Assembly (NCBI RefSeq): GCF_013778455.1 | Contig: NZ_JACEHE010000011.1 | Span: forward strand, 124,001 to 188,000 | Reading direction: 5' to 3' | DNA length: 64,000 nt | Origin: Streptomyces himalayensis subsp. himalayensis | Lineage (GTDB): Bacteria > Actinomycetota > Actinomycetes > Streptomycetales > Streptomycetaceae | Shown here: piece after piece, positions 27,261 through 35,789 of the stretch | How the letters are laid out: every line of letters starts with the position of its first letter | How positions within the stretch are numbered: the first letter of the stretch is position 1 | Notes under the pieces: model-generated | What the model was told of the DNA's origin: nothing | The model's input: the letters and a program-made list of their open reading frames with translations, nothing else | Databases searched by the model: none | Position numbers and translations under genes: made by a program

Positions 27261-28232
27261 TCAACACGGCGCAGGAGGTCCGCCGTCGAGGTGGTGAAGC
27301 AGGGGCGGCGGATCAGCAGCAGGCCGCGACGTCTCCTCGGCTGCTCCGTCGGACAGGTGCTGTACCAGCTCCTGCGCGAACGCCTGCGCGGCCGGTGCCG
27401 CCCACCGCCTGCGATGCCGGGCCAGCCGCACCGTTACCTCGGCGAACCGCGGGCCGTGGATCCGTGCCAGCTGCCCCTGTCGCAGCTGCTCATCCACGGT
27501 CGTAAGCGGCAGCAGGGTCAGTCCCAGGCCTGCGGCGACGCAGGAACGTGCCGCGTCCACATTCCCGAAGCGGGTCAGTCGTGGCCGGGCGCCAGGCACA
27601 GCGAGCAGCCGTCGCTCGAGCTCGTCACTGTAGGAACAGCCCTGTTCCAGAAGGAAGAAGCTCTCCGCTGCGAGTTCCGCCCAGGTCACTGCGTGCGCAC
27701 GTGCGGCGAGCGGGTGGCTGGGAGAGCAGACGAGGGCGAGCGGCTCACGGGCGATCGTCTCGGCCGTCACATCGGGGAAGTCAGCCTCGTCCTCCAACAG
27801 CAGCGCGAGGTCAAGGCGCCCGGACCGCAACCCATCGACGCACTGCGCGGTACCGGCCGCGTACAGGTGGACGTCCACCTTGGGATGGCTTGTGCGCAGG
27901 GCAGCGATGACGCCTGGCAGCCAGGTTGAACACAGCGACTCGGGGGTGCCTACCACCACCCGTCCCCCCACCGCACCCTCGCCGTCGCAGGCGGCCTGCA
28001 ACCGAGCCACGGCGTCGAGTACGTCCTCGGCCCGTTCCAGCATCCGTCGTCCGGACTCGGTGAGCAGCGCGCCTTTGGGCAGGCGGTCGAAGAGCCGGGT
28101 GCCGAGCTCCCGTTCCAGAGCGCGGATGTGCACAGTGACCGTGGACTGGGCAAGGTGCAGCTCGGCGGCAGCAGCGGTGAAGCTGCCCGTTCGGGCGAGG
28201 GTGGTGAAGGTGCACAGCAGGCGGGTTTCCAC
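27261..28232 (-). CDS. LysR family transcriptional regulator
   Basis: A 323-residue regulator starting GTG 28232. The N-terminal winged helix is FTTLARTGSFTAAAAELHLA then AQSTVTVHIRALERELGTRL. A periplasmic-binding-type effector domain follows. A much longer open frame continues upstream, but it is antisense to the PhzF gene and so rejected. It is divergent from the PhzF-like gene, which is its likely target. The C-terminus carries about 25 extra Pro/His-rich residues compared with the usual length. Confidence 0.9.
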   Translation of the reverse strand: METRLLCTFTTLARTGSFTAAAAELHLAQSTVTVHIRALERELGTRLFDRLPKGALLTESGRRMLERAEDVLDAVARLQAACDGEGAVGGRVVVGTPESLCSTWLPGVIAALRTSHPKVDVHLYAAGTAQCVDGLRSGRLDLALLLEDEADFPDVTAETIAREPLALVCSPSHPLAARAHAVTWAELAAESFFLLEQGCSYSDELERRLLAVPGARPRLTRFGNVDAARSCVAAGLGLTLLPLTTVDEQLRQGQLARIHGPRFAEVTVRLARHRRRWAAPAAQAFAQELVQHLSDGAAEETSRPAADPPPLLHHLDGGPPAPC

Positions 28233-28346
28233 AGCACCGAGCCTATGCGGTACATCGATGAGCTGGATCGAAAACCATCGTTGGACTCGATCGGTGTGGG
28301 GTGGCAGCGTGGAGCCATGACGATCGACGTGACCGGGGAGAGCCCC

Positions 28347-29210
28347 ATGAACCACACCAAGCCGCTGGCGGAGACCCTGCGCTACTCGGCCTTCACCCAC
28401 GTTCCTGCGGGAGGCAACCCGGCCGGTGTCGTGCTCGACGCATCCGGGCTCGACGACGCGGCGATGCTCAGGATCGCCGCCGAGGTGGGCTACTCCGAGA
28501 CGGCCTTCGTCACCGGCCGCGATGACGCATCGCGCCGGTTCCGGGTTCGCTACTTCAGCCCGCTCGCCGAGGTGGCCTTCTGCGGGCACGCGACCGTCGC
28601 CCTGGCCGTCGCCCTCGCCGAACGGCTGGGCCCCGGCGAGATCTTCCTCGACACCCTCGCGGGCGAGATCCCCGTGGCCACCACGGTGGACGACGCGGGC
28701 ACGGTGCTGGCCACACTCACCAGCGTTCCGACCCGTTCTCGCCCCGCCGTGGGCACCGAGCTTGACGCCGCCCTGAAGGCCCTGGGCTGGGCTCCCGGCG
28801 ACCTCGACCCGGCACTGCCCCCGCACGTGGCATTCGGCGGCAATGACCACCTGGTGCTGGCCGCCGCCTCCCGGGCGCGCCTGGCGGACCTGGAGTACGA
28901 CTTCGACGGCCTCGCCGAGGTGATGCGGCGTCACGGGTGGACGACCGTCCACCTGGTGTGGCGTGAGTCGCCGGAGCGCTTCCATGCCCGGGACCCGTTC
29001 CCTGTCGGTGGTGTCGTGGAGGATCCGGCCACGGGAGCGGCGGCTGCGGCGTTCGGCGGATACCTCCGCACACTGGGTCTGGTCACCGGACCGGCCACGA
29101 TCGCGATCCGCCAAGGAGAGGACATGGGCCGCCCCAGTGACCTGCTGATCGACGTGGCCCCGCAAGACACCCGCACGAGGGTCACGGGGCAAGCGGTGCC
29201 AATCGCCTAG
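28347..29210 (+). CDS. PhzF family isomerase-like protein
   Basis: About 287 residues with two-fold diaminopimelate-epimerase-like domains. Typical blocks: FTHVPAGGNPAGVVLDASG, VGYSETAFV with the catalytic Glu51, FCGHATVALAV, and DPATGAAAAAFGGYL near the end. ATG 28347 has GGGGAG upstream; ATG 28317 with GGAG is a close alternative. PhzF in phenazine synthesis isomerises a dihydro-hydroxyanthranilate, but most homologues, as here, lack any phenazine genes nearby. Confidence 0.88.
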   Translation: MNHTKPLAETLRYSAFTHVPAGGNPAGVVLDASGLDDAAMLRIAAEVGYSETAFVTGRDDASRRFRVRYFSPLAEVAFCGHATVALAVALAERLGPGEIFLDTLAGEIPVATTVDDAGTVLATLTSVPTRSRPAVGTELDAALKALGWAPGDLDPALPPHVAFGGNDHLVLAAASRARLADLEYDFDGLAEVMRRHGWTTVHLVWRESPERFHARDPFPVGGVVEDPATGAAAAAFGGYLRTLGLVTGPATIAIRQGEDMGRPSDLLIDVAPQDTRTRVTGQAVPIA

Positions 29211-29432
29211 GACTGCGCCACGCGGCGGTCTCGCCCGGGGACGAACGGCATGCTGCACCAGGCGTCCGCGCCCCAGTTGAAGCAGGTTGTGCCCAGCGCA
29301 CTGACCGGCCGTACAGGCTGTCCAGTGCGCGCTGCAGTTGCTGGATACCGTGGACTCCGGCGACTGGCGCGAGGTCATCAGGAGTCCGCTTCCTCCCCCG
29401 TCTGAAGGCGCGGGTATCCACGGAGGATCCTG

Positions 29433-29489
29433 ATGAACGCGATCATCCTCAACGGATCTGGCTGGCATCAGCCTGGACGAGCCCACTGA
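29433..29489 (+). pseudogene. 18-codon frame resembling the start of an NAD(P)H/FMN reductase
   Basis: ATG 29433 follows GGAGGATCCTG, an excellent ribosome site, and encodes MNAIILNGSGWHQPGRAH before a stop. The first nine residues look like the flavodoxin-fold start (KALILNGSPR-like) of NAD(P)H-dependent quinone or FMN reductases. Probably a truncated gene; a leader peptide is the alternative. The rest of 29211-29534 has no supported gene. Confidence 0.35.
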
Positions 29490-29534
29490 CGCCAGGGTGC
29501 GTGACTCCGACGTGCACGTCAGCCTCGGCTTTCC

Positions 29535-30119
29535 CTACTTGCTCACCGCGAAGCGCATCAGGGCCTGCTCATCGCCCTGCTTGATCTTCCCTGTCTCGTT
29601 GATCACCTCGAGCTTCCAGCTCCCGCCGGCCCGGATCGCCTTGGCCACGGCGCAGCCGTTGTCGCTGCTGAGGAGGCTGGGCCAGATGTCAGCGACTTGC
29701 TGGGTGCTGCCCCCGGTCGCGTCGTACACCTTGAAACTGATGTTCCGTGCCTTCTGGAAGGAGCTGTTCTTCTTGTATGCGGCGGCGACGAACACTATCG
29801 ACGTGATGTTGGACGGGACCCGGGCGAACTCGACGGTGACTGTCTCGTCGTCTCCGTCCCCGCGTCCGGTCTGGTTGTCGCCGCTGTGCACCAACGCGCC
29901 ATTACCCAGCGGGTCCAGGGAGTCAAGGCCCGCCAGCCGTACGGGCTCCGCCCCCTGCACCGCGATGGCGATCAGGTCGAGGTCGGTGCCAACGTTCCGG
30001 CGGAGTTTACCGATCAGCCCGCCACTGCTCCCGGCGGTGGGGTCCCAGGACACCCCGATGGACAGATGGGTCACCCCGTCCAGATCGGCCGGGCCGTCTT
30101 CCTTCTTGAGCGTGATCAT
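29535..30119 (-). CDS. TerD family protein
   Basis: A 194-residue TerD-domain protein. ATG 30119 has GAGGAT upstream. It contains GVSWDPTAG, the calcium-binding-type segment SGDNQTGRGDGDDETV and the ending GDEQALMRF. TerD proteins belong to tellurite/stress-response (Ter) systems, bind Ca, and are numerous in Streptomyces. No terB, terC or other ter gene lies nearby, so it is an orphan copy. Confidence 0.92.
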   Translation of the reverse strand: MITLKKEDGPADLDGVTHLSIGVSWDPTAGSSGGLIGKLRRNVGTDLDLIAIAVQGAEPVRLAGLDSLDPLGNGALVHSGDNQTGRGDGDDETVTVEFARVPSNITSIVFVAAAYKKNSSFQKARNISFKVYDATGGSTQQVADIWPSLLSSDNGCAVAKAIRAGGSWKLEVINETGKIKQGDEQALMRFAVSK

Positions 30120-30632
30120 GCGAGATCCTCTTCCTGGTGGGACAGCAACGCTTGAAGTGTGCCTGGAACCCTAGGCGTTTGACACACCAAGTCCAGAAAT
30201 GGCCTTTTGGTGCCCTAGCCCGCGACCATGCCTATACGACGTCACCCCGCCACATCCACCTGACTCGTCCCCATCTTCAGAGGGCCGCCGCCTGGGCCGC
30301 GGTCATCGCTGCGCGCGAGCAGCAGGCCGGCGAACCGGGGCGGCCGACGCCACCCCGCACACTGCGGGAGAGGGGCGCGCCGTTCCAGTCGACCAGACGG
30401 TGGAAGTCTTCGCCGAGGCGGCCGAGACGGTATTGCGTGAGGGCACGGCTCCGGGCCTCTCGTGGCCCTTCGGGCATGCGTGGCGTCTCAACGTCGCCGC
30501 AGTCGTACTCGGTTCCGCGAGGTCCCCGACGTGAAACGGGAGGTGGCCGCCGGGGGAGCGACCCGTCTCCACACCTCGCGGACTATACGTATGGCGCATA
30601 TCCCGTGAGTTTCAAGTGGTAGATTCGGCGCT
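30120..30632. other. 513-bp gap before the Tap/Tpg-like module
   Basis: Open frames here have no natural composition and no motif. The last 60 bp (30580-30632) are relatively AT-rich, with ACTATACGTATGGCGCATAT, and likely hold the promoter of the three-gene module at 30633. Confidence 0.45.
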
Positions 30633-30947
30633 ATGCGGATGACTCTCGACGAGCGAGTGAGGTCAGCGGTGGCCGCACTCCTGCATGCGACGGGTGAGTC
30701 GCAGACGGATCTTGCAGCCGCGTTGGGGGTGAGCCAGGCGCAGGTGAGCCGTCGTCAGTCGGGCAGCGCCGCGTGGAGTCTGGCCGACTGTGAGGCCGTG
30801 GCCGCGCACTACCGCATCGACGTGCTCGACCTGCTGAGCGGGCCGACCCGGGCGTCTGAATCCTTGCCCGTCGAGAGCCGCCGCACATCCGTCCGTCGCG
30901 GAGCCGAGCGCCCTGTGGCTGTCCAGGAGCAGGGGGCGCCCCGGTGA
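30633..30947 (+). CDS. small XRE-type HTH protein
   Basis: A 104-residue protein. Residues 5-60 form a helix-turn-helix: ALLHATGESQTDLAAALG then VSQAQVSRRQSGSAAWSLAD. The C-terminal 40 residues are basic and low-complexity. Its stop overlaps the next start (GTGA at 30944-30947), so it belongs to the same operon as the Tap-like gene. It may repress the operon or act with it at DNA ends. Confidence 0.8.
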   Translation: MRMTLDERVRSAVAALLHATGESQTDLAAALGVSQAQVSRRQSGSAAWSLADCEAVAAHYRIDVLDLLSGPTRASESLPVESRRTSVRRGAERPVAVQEQGAPR

Positions 30948-32425
30948 CGGACTTCGAAGCGATCGACACGCTGCTCGCCGGCGCCAAGCAGCAGATCGCA
31001 CTGCCTCCTGCCCAGGAACGTCGTGCGCTGCGCGAGAAGTTGAACCTCTCGCGCACGCAAGTCGCGCAGGCCCTGGGTGTCAGCCCGTCGACAGTCGGGG
31101 GCTGGGAGTCCGGGCGGGATCCGAGCGGGGAGGTGCGCGAGAAGTACGCGTATTTCCTGCAAGGAGCTCAGGCCAAGCTGGAGGCCCGGGCTGAGGACGT
31201 GAGCGACGTGCTCTCCGACGGGGCAGCGGCGGAGGACGGTACGACCGGTACCGTCGCGGCCGACAGCGGGTCCGACGAGGTCCAATCCCTCACGACTCCC
31301 CAGCCGTGCGTGTTGTGCGGCGGTCCCGCCCATCACCAGGTCGCCGGTTTCCCTCAGCACCTGGATGCCGCCGAGTGCGGCACGGCAGCGGCGTCGCCTG
31401 CCCGAGCGGCAAAGCCTGTTCAGGTCCGCCCAGTGGGGCGTCGTATGCAGACCGCTTCTGAGACCTCGGACCCCATCGGAGCCGCGGTGGCGTCCGCTCT
31501 CGCCACGCACGAGGGTGACGTCGAAGCCGCGATCGCGGCGCTGGTCAAGCGCGCCATTCCGGACGCGATGGCGCTGCTGGACGCCACCCGCACCGGCGGC
31601 CGCTACGACATCGTGGCTCACCCCTGGATGCCCGACATCCTGCGCAAGCAGAGCGCGCGCGGCTCCGACCAGATCTGGGAGGCCCGCCCCAAATGGGCCC
31701 GCCCCGAACTGCCGCCCGGCGCACACGAGGTGACCGCACTCGACATCAACGGCGCCTACCTGAGCGCGCTCAAGACCCACCTGCCGATCGGCCAGCTGGA
31801 GCACTCCACCGGCTTCGACCACGACCGCCGCCGCGCCGGCGTTCACCTGATCACCCCGCCCGCCTGGGAGCACGACGACGTCCTGCCCAACCCCGTCGGT
31901 GCCCGCGACGAACCAGGCCCTCTGTGGGTCACCGAGCCGACGCTGCGCCTCCTGCTGCGCCTGTCCGGCCCGAAGTACGGGCTGTGCGACCCGCCTGAGA
32001 TCCACGAGTCGTTCACCTCAGGCGCCACCGAGAACCTGCTGGAGAAGTTCCGCATCGTCCTCAAGGACGCCCGGGACCGGGCCATTGCCCAGGACGACGA
32101 GGTGACGCTGGAGTACGTCAAGGCCATGTACGCGAAGTTCGTCTCGACCCTGGGGGAGTCGAACTACAACCGGGAGATCTACCGCACGGACTGGATGCAC
32201 CTCATCCGCTCCCAGGCCTTCGCCAACCTCTGGATGAAGGCGTACAAGGCATACGATGAGGGCCTCATGGTCGTGCGTGCGATGGGCACTGACGAGCTGC
32301 ACGTCATCGGCGACTGGCGCGCGGTGTTCCCCGAGGGCCGCGGCGTTTCCGAAGTGAAGGTCAAGGACACCTACAGCGTCGGCACGGACCCCGAGACGGC
32401 GGCCGCGGGCGAAGCGGGCGACTGA
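30944..32425 (+). CDS. Tap-like telomere-associated protein (HTH plus polymerase-like domain)
   Basis: A 493-residue protein. An XRE helix-turn-helix lies at 25-72 (LNLSRTQVAQALGVSPSTVG, then GWESGRDP). C122, C125, H130 and C145 form a possible zinc site. Residues 200-480 carry blocks that line up, by eye, with Streptomyces Tap: an acidic motif VTALDINGAYLSAL (D267), LPNPVGARDEPGPLWVTEPT, MYAKFVSTLGESNYN and ends with GTDELHV (D450). The D..GAY..S and TDE pieces recall family-B DNA polymerase motifs A and C. It is about 250 residues shorter than classical Tap and is followed by a Tpg-like gene, as tap is by tpg. Role in end replication is inference. Confidence 0.65.
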   Translation: MTDFEAIDTLLAGAKQQIALPPAQERRALREKLNLSRTQVAQALGVSPSTVGGWESGRDPSGEVREKYAYFLQGAQAKLEARAEDVSDVLSDGAAAEDGTTGTVAADSGSDEVQSLTTPQPCVLCGGPAHHQVAGFPQHLDAAECGTAAASPARAAKPVQVRPVGRRMQTASETSDPIGAAVASALATHEGDVEAAIAALVKRAIPDAMALLDATRTGGRYDIVAHPWMPDILRKQSARGSDQIWEARPKWARPELPPGAHEVTALDINGAYLSALKTHLPIGQLEHSTGFDHDRRRAGVHLITPPAWEHDDVLPNPVGARDEPGPLWVTEPTLRLLLRLSGPKYGLCDPPEIHESFTSGATENLLEKFRIVLKDARDRAIAQDDEVTLEYVKAMYAKFVSTLGESNYNREIYRTDWMHLIRSQAFANLWMKAYKAYDEGLMVVRAMGTDELHVIGDWRAVFPEGRGVSEVKVKDTYSVGTDPETAAAGEAGD

Positions 32426-32484
32426 GTGGCCGGCTGGAACGGCGCGCTGGACCCCGGTGAATCGACGGAGAGGCAGAAGACGAC

Positions 32485-33057
32485 GTGCCCGAGCGGAACA
32501 TCGAGTTCGGCAAGTACGGCGCCCGCGGCATCAAAGGCCACGAAGCGGTTGCGCGCCGCCTCGACGACCTGGCTGGATATATCGCCACACCCATCACCGC
32601 GAAGCGCGGTCTGATGGCCCGCCTGAACTACCTCACGCGCAGTGACCACGCCCGCGCCGCCGCCCGTGCGGCCGGCCTGACGGTCACCGACCGCACGATC
32701 AAGGCGTGGCTGGAGGGCAAACGCCTCCCCTCCAAGAAGAACCTGGACCGCATCGAGTCGGCCTATCGCACGGTGCGCCGGCACAACATCGCTCGTTACC
32801 TCGTCGGCCGACTCAACGCACGCGGCCGCGGCACCCGCGTGGAGATCCATCCCGTCAACCAGTCCCAAGTTCCCCGGCCACGCCAGCGCGTCGTCGAGTA
32901 CCGCACTCTGAATGTCCGCCGCTGGGACCGCATCGTCGAGGCCTGGGCCGCCGCCGACGACCAAGCGCTCGACGATGCGTGGGCGGACCAGATCATCGAC
33001 CTCGGTTCCCAGTGGGGTCAGTACGAATACGTGACCAACATCGGCTTCGCCGCTTGA
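32485..33057 (+). CDS. Tpg-like terminal protein candidate
   Basis: A 190-residue basic protein from GTG 32485 with GGAGAGG upstream. It has MARLNYLTRSDHARAAARAA then LTVTDRTIKAWLEGKRLPS, an HTH followed by a basic helix (LDRIESAYRTVRRHN), the same order as in Streptomyces Tpg (HTH then basic DNA-binding region then an acidic C-terminal part). The C-terminus WADQIIDLGSQWGQYEYV is acidic/aromatic. Tpg primes replication from linear DNA ends and stays covalently bound. This protein is clearly divergent, so the assignment leans on order and size. Confidence 0.55.
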   Translation: MPERNIEFGKYGARGIKGHEAVARRLDDLAGYIATPITAKRGLMARLNYLTRSDHARAAARAAGLTVTDRTIKAWLEGKRLPSKKNLDRIESAYRTVRRHNIARYLVGRLNARGRGTRVEIHPVNQSQVPRPRQRVVEYRTLNVRRWDRIVEAWAAADDQALDDAWADQIIDLGSQWGQYEYVTNIGFAA

Positions 33058-33264
33058 GCACAGCGGTCACCCGTGGCAGTTGACCGGTCAGGCCGGCCCC
33101 GCGCCGACGCCCACGCAGACCGCACCTGGGAGAAACGGATCCGTGAACTGGTACGGCCGGACCTGCTCCATCTTCGCCGACTTCGCGATGCGCCAGCGCA
33201 GATGCTCCGATCCGGCACGACGCCGGTGCACCGTTGGCGCCCACCCCTGCGGCAGGATGGAGCC

Positions 33265-33594
33265 ATGAGCGTAGTCAAGATCAACGTACTGACCGTCCCG
33301 GCCGAACAGCGGGAAACCCTCGAGAAGCGCTTCGCCTCCCGGGCGCACGCCGTCGAGAACTCCGACGGCTTCGAATGGTTCGAACTCCTCCGCCCGGCCG
33401 AAGGCACCGACAATTACCTCGTCTACACGCGGTGGCGCGACGAGGAGTCCTTCCAGGCTTGGCTGGAGGGGCCGATGAAGGCAGCACACCAGGGCGGCAG
33501 CGGGGAGGGCGGAGAGCGCCCCAAGCCGGCCGCCAGCGGCTCCACACTGTGGTCCTTCGAGGTGATTCAGCAGGCTGGGCCAAAGAACGCTTGA
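33265..33594 (+). CDS. MhuD-type heme oxygenase (ABM fold)
   Basis: A 109-residue antibiotic-biosynthesis-monooxygenase-fold protein starting MSVVKINVLTVP. Asn7, Trp66 and His75 fall at exactly the positions of the catalytic Asn, ruffling Trp and heme-ligand His of Mycobacterium tuberculosis MhuD, and RFASRAHAVENSDGF matches the MhuD core. It should degrade heme and release iron as a dimer in the cytoplasm. ATG 33265 has GGATGGAGCC upstream. An 18-residue Gly/Glu/Lys-rich insertion follows His75. No heme uptake gene lies adjacent. Confidence 0.85.
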   Translation: MSVVKINVLTVPAEQRETLEKRFASRAHAVENSDGFEWFELLRPAEGTDNYLVYTRWRDEESFQAWLEGPMKAAHQGGSGEGGERPKPAASGSTLWSFEVIQQAGPKNA

Positions 33595-33939
33595 CCACCG
33601 GGCCCGGCCACCAGTGCTCCGGGCCACCCGTGCGCCCGGTGGCCGACCGCGCCCCGACAGCGCGCCGTCGGCCCTGCCGAGGCCAGCCACCTGACCAACG
33701 GCGCCGCCTCTCCCACCCACGAGGAACCCGGAGCACCCGACCCGAGCGCCGGGCCCCAGGCATGCCCACCCGCCGACAGCCACGGCCCCACCACAGTCAG
33801 CCCAGCTCAGCTCAGCCGACCCAACTGAAACGGGCAGGCTGGCTCGTTGACATCCCGCACGTCACGTCAACGGCACACCAGCCCGCTCCGTCCACCGCCG
33901 AATGTGAGGCACGGCCGTTAAGTTGACACACCCCGACGT

Positions 33940-33975
33940 CTTGCGGGGATGCCATGAGAGAGGCATCCCCGCAAG
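33940..33975. terminator. hairpin terminator between convergent genes
   Basis: CTTGCGGGGATGCC and GGCATCCCCGCAAG form a perfect 14-bp stem with an 8-base loop. It is placed between the heme oxygenase gene and the convergent secreted-protein gene and can serve both. The remainder of 33595-34013 contains no supported gene. Confidence 0.8.
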
Positions 33976-34013
33976 GTACAGGCCCGTCAGCCTCGGCTAC
34001 GGGGAAGCGGAGG

Positions 34014-34466
34014 TCAGGTCGCCCACCGGTCGCAGGTGCTGGCGCTCACCCAACGGTGCGAGCTGATGGAGTTGTTGGCCGAGTAGCCACTGGTGAAGTA
34101 GTTGTTGGTGAGGTCGGAGGCGTAGCCCTCGTTGCGGGACAGGCAGGTGTGGCCGCCGGTCCAGCCCGTGCCGGTTCCGTTGAAGAACTGGACCTCGTAG
34201 GTGTTGCCCTTGTTGAGAATGGACGACGCCTTGTTGGTGTCGGTGCCCTGGAAGCTCTGCGAGCTGTTGCCCCAGTTTTCGTCGTCAAGGTAGGACAGGC
34301 CGAGCTGCCCGACGCAGTCGACACTGTCATAGGCGTACATGTAGCCGGCCCTCGCGGCTGAGTAGTTGTCGGAGCAGGTCTCGGCGGCGTGCGCGGCGGA
34401 GACGGGGATGACGGTTCCAAGAGCAGCCATGGCCAGGACGGTCAGGGCGGCGGGCAGTTTCCTCAC
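34014..34466 (-). CDS. secreted Cys-containing protein, peptidase-inhibitor-I36/crystallin-like
   Basis: About 150 residues from GTG 34466 with GAGGAG upstream. A signal peptide ends at SAAHAAE. The mature part has four Cys, many Tyr/Trp/Asn, and repeats of the form NYSAARAGYMYAY and SILNKGNTYEVQFFNGTG. This resembles Streptomyces peptidase inhibitor I36 / beta-gamma crystallin proteins, but the typical YVCFYE motif is only partial. It is downstream of the lipoprotein gene on the same strand (75-bp gap). Extracellular, probably disulfide-bonded. Confidence 0.65.
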   Translation of the reverse strand: MRKLPAALTVLAMAALGTVIPVSAAHAAETCSDNYSAARAGYMYAYDSVDCVGQLGLSYLDDENWGNSSQSFQGTDTNKASSILNKGNTYEVQFFNGTGTGWTGGHTCLSRNEGYASDLTNNYFTSGYSANNSISSHRWVSASTCDRWAT

Positions 34467-34541
34467 GGGTACAACTCCTCGATCATCTGATGGGTGGGAC
34501 TCCCCGCGGCCATGACGCCACGGAAATCTTCGGTGCGGCAC

Positions 34542-35471
34542 CTACCGGCTTTCGAAGTTCCTGGCCCGGGGAAGGGCGGTCATCCTCATCTGCTGATAGG
34601 TTGCGAATTCTTCGGAGTAATCACGCAGCGTCTTTTCTCTGTATTCGCCTTCCAGAGAACGTGCGGTCTCCCCGAGGGATGTTTTGCGGGCACACTCGGC
34701 CTCGGCCACAGCCAATTTCACTTCGGCGCTCTGGGCTTGGGATGCGTTCATTCCCTTGACCAGAGAGTCCCGTTTCTGGCGTATCTCGTCCGGGCTACTG
34801 AAGGGGTTTCCCGACTCGTCCATGCATCGGGACCATGCCTTGACCGCGGTGACCAGGCGTTCGTCCCGGAGAATCCGTGGGACATACAGCGGAGTCAGCC
34901 CGGTTACGGTCTTCTTGACCCGGAACCAGGTCGGATAGTCGCCGTAGAGCCGCTCCCGAGCTTCGGCGTAACAGCCGTCGCGTGGTGTCCGGGTGGTGCC
35001 GCCGGACGGCAGCTCGACGGATATGACGTCGTCGAAATCGCCGTCGAGCGCGCGGGAGTAGCGGATGTGCTCCTGCTCGGGAAGTGCGTTGGGGTAGGTG
35101 ACGCTGGGATGACTGCGGCGTGCCTCCTCGGCCGCGATGTCGAAGGGCCGACCGTAGCCGTACCGGCGGGCCCAGTCGACGTCGTCCACCACGTACGCCC
35201 CGGCCTTGCGTTCCGCGATGCTCGCCACCGGCGCCGGCCAGTAGCGGTGGCCCTGGCGCTCCATGCACTTCTCGACGAGTTTTTCCTCCGCGCGGTCGAC
35301 CTCGACCTCCTCCGCGACGGTCAGGTCTCTGACCTGTTTACCCGCCATGCCGACCGCTTCGCCTTTCTGTGGCCGTTCCATCTCCTTCGGGTTTCCGCTC
35401 CCGACCCCGCAGCCGGCCACCAAGCAGGCGATGAGAGCCGCGGAAAGAAGGACGGTAGATTTTTCCTTCAC
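34542..35471 (-). CDS. lipoprotein of unknown function
   Basis: A 309-residue exported protein with a lipobox at LVAGCG (Cys about residue 21). The mature chain is highly charged and has conserved-looking Cys pairs (KCMERQGHRYWP; SRCMDESGNPF; AECARKTSLGE), which suggests repeats of a Cys-Met-x-x-x-G module as in other actinobacterial lipoproteins of unknown role. It faces the histidine-kinase operon across a regulatory region with a 20-bp palindrome, so it may be controlled by that two-component system. Confidence 0.75.
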   Translation of the reverse strand: MKEKSTVLLSAALIACLVAGCGVGSGNPKEMERPQKGEAVGMAGKQVRDLTVAEEVEVDRAEEKLVEKCMERQGHRYWPAPVASIAERKAGAYVVDDVDWARRYGYGRPFDIAAEEARRSHPSVTYPNALPEQEHIRYSRALDGDFDDVISVELPSGGTTRTPRDGCYAEARERLYGDYPTWFRVKKTVTGLTPLYVPRILRDERLVTAVKAWSRCMDESGNPFSSPDEIRQKRDSLVKGMNASQAQSAEVKLAVAEAECARKTSLGETARSLEGEYREKTLRDYSEEFATYQQMRMTALPRARNFESR

Positions 35472-35605
35472 TCGGCACGTCCTCCCTTGGTGTTTTCTTT
35501 TCCATCAGCTCTGGCTGACTGGCAGCCTCGAACTTCGAATAGCACCCGAGACTTTCCCCTCGGCGGCCTGATATCGAAGATTACGTGGCGGACTAGAGAA
35601 AGGCA

Positions 35606-35625
35606 TGTCACGCGAACGCGTGACA
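35606..35625. promoter_or_regulatory. 20-bp perfect palindrome (putative response-regulator operator)
   Basis: TGTCACGCGAACGCGTGACA is a perfect 9-2-9 inverted repeat. One further half-site, CGCGTGACA, stands at 35689-35697. Both lie between the lipoprotein start (35471) and the small coding frame at 35790, so the site can serve both directions. The LuxR-type regulator at the end of the operon is the natural binder. Confidence 0.6.
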
Positions 35626-35688
35626 ACGCTGTTGCTCCTGCGCTCATGTGTCGATCTGCATCTTTTGTCCGGAAGCAGGTTCATTGGC

Positions 35689-35697
35689 CGCGTGACA
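35689..35697 (+). promoter_or_regulatory. extra half-site CGCGTGACA
   Basis: An exact copy of the right half of the palindrome at 35606-35625, about 64 bp downstream of it and about 93 bp before the 35790 start. Confidence 0.4.
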
Positions 35698-35789
35698 GTA
35701 GCGGCGAGATGTCGCGCGCGCCCTCTGTCCGTCGCGCTCGCGTTCACCTAAGTTGGGAAGCGGGTCTCATCGGCGTACGGGGGAATACA

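Noticed and set aside
28233..29486. N-terminal extension of the LysR frame by more than 400 residues
   Set aside because: It would be antisense to the PhzF gene and has no natural composition; the LysR HTH starts directly after GTG 28232.
30137..30622. Plus-strand frame of about 160 codons before the Tap-like module
   Set aside because: Arg/Pro/Ser-rich shadow-like composition, and no start signal; treated as intergenic.
34494..35789. Plus-strand open frame leading into the 24-codon peptide frame
   Set aside because: The upstream part is antisense to the lipoprotein gene and crosses the promoter region; only the part from GTG 35790 has a ribosome site.
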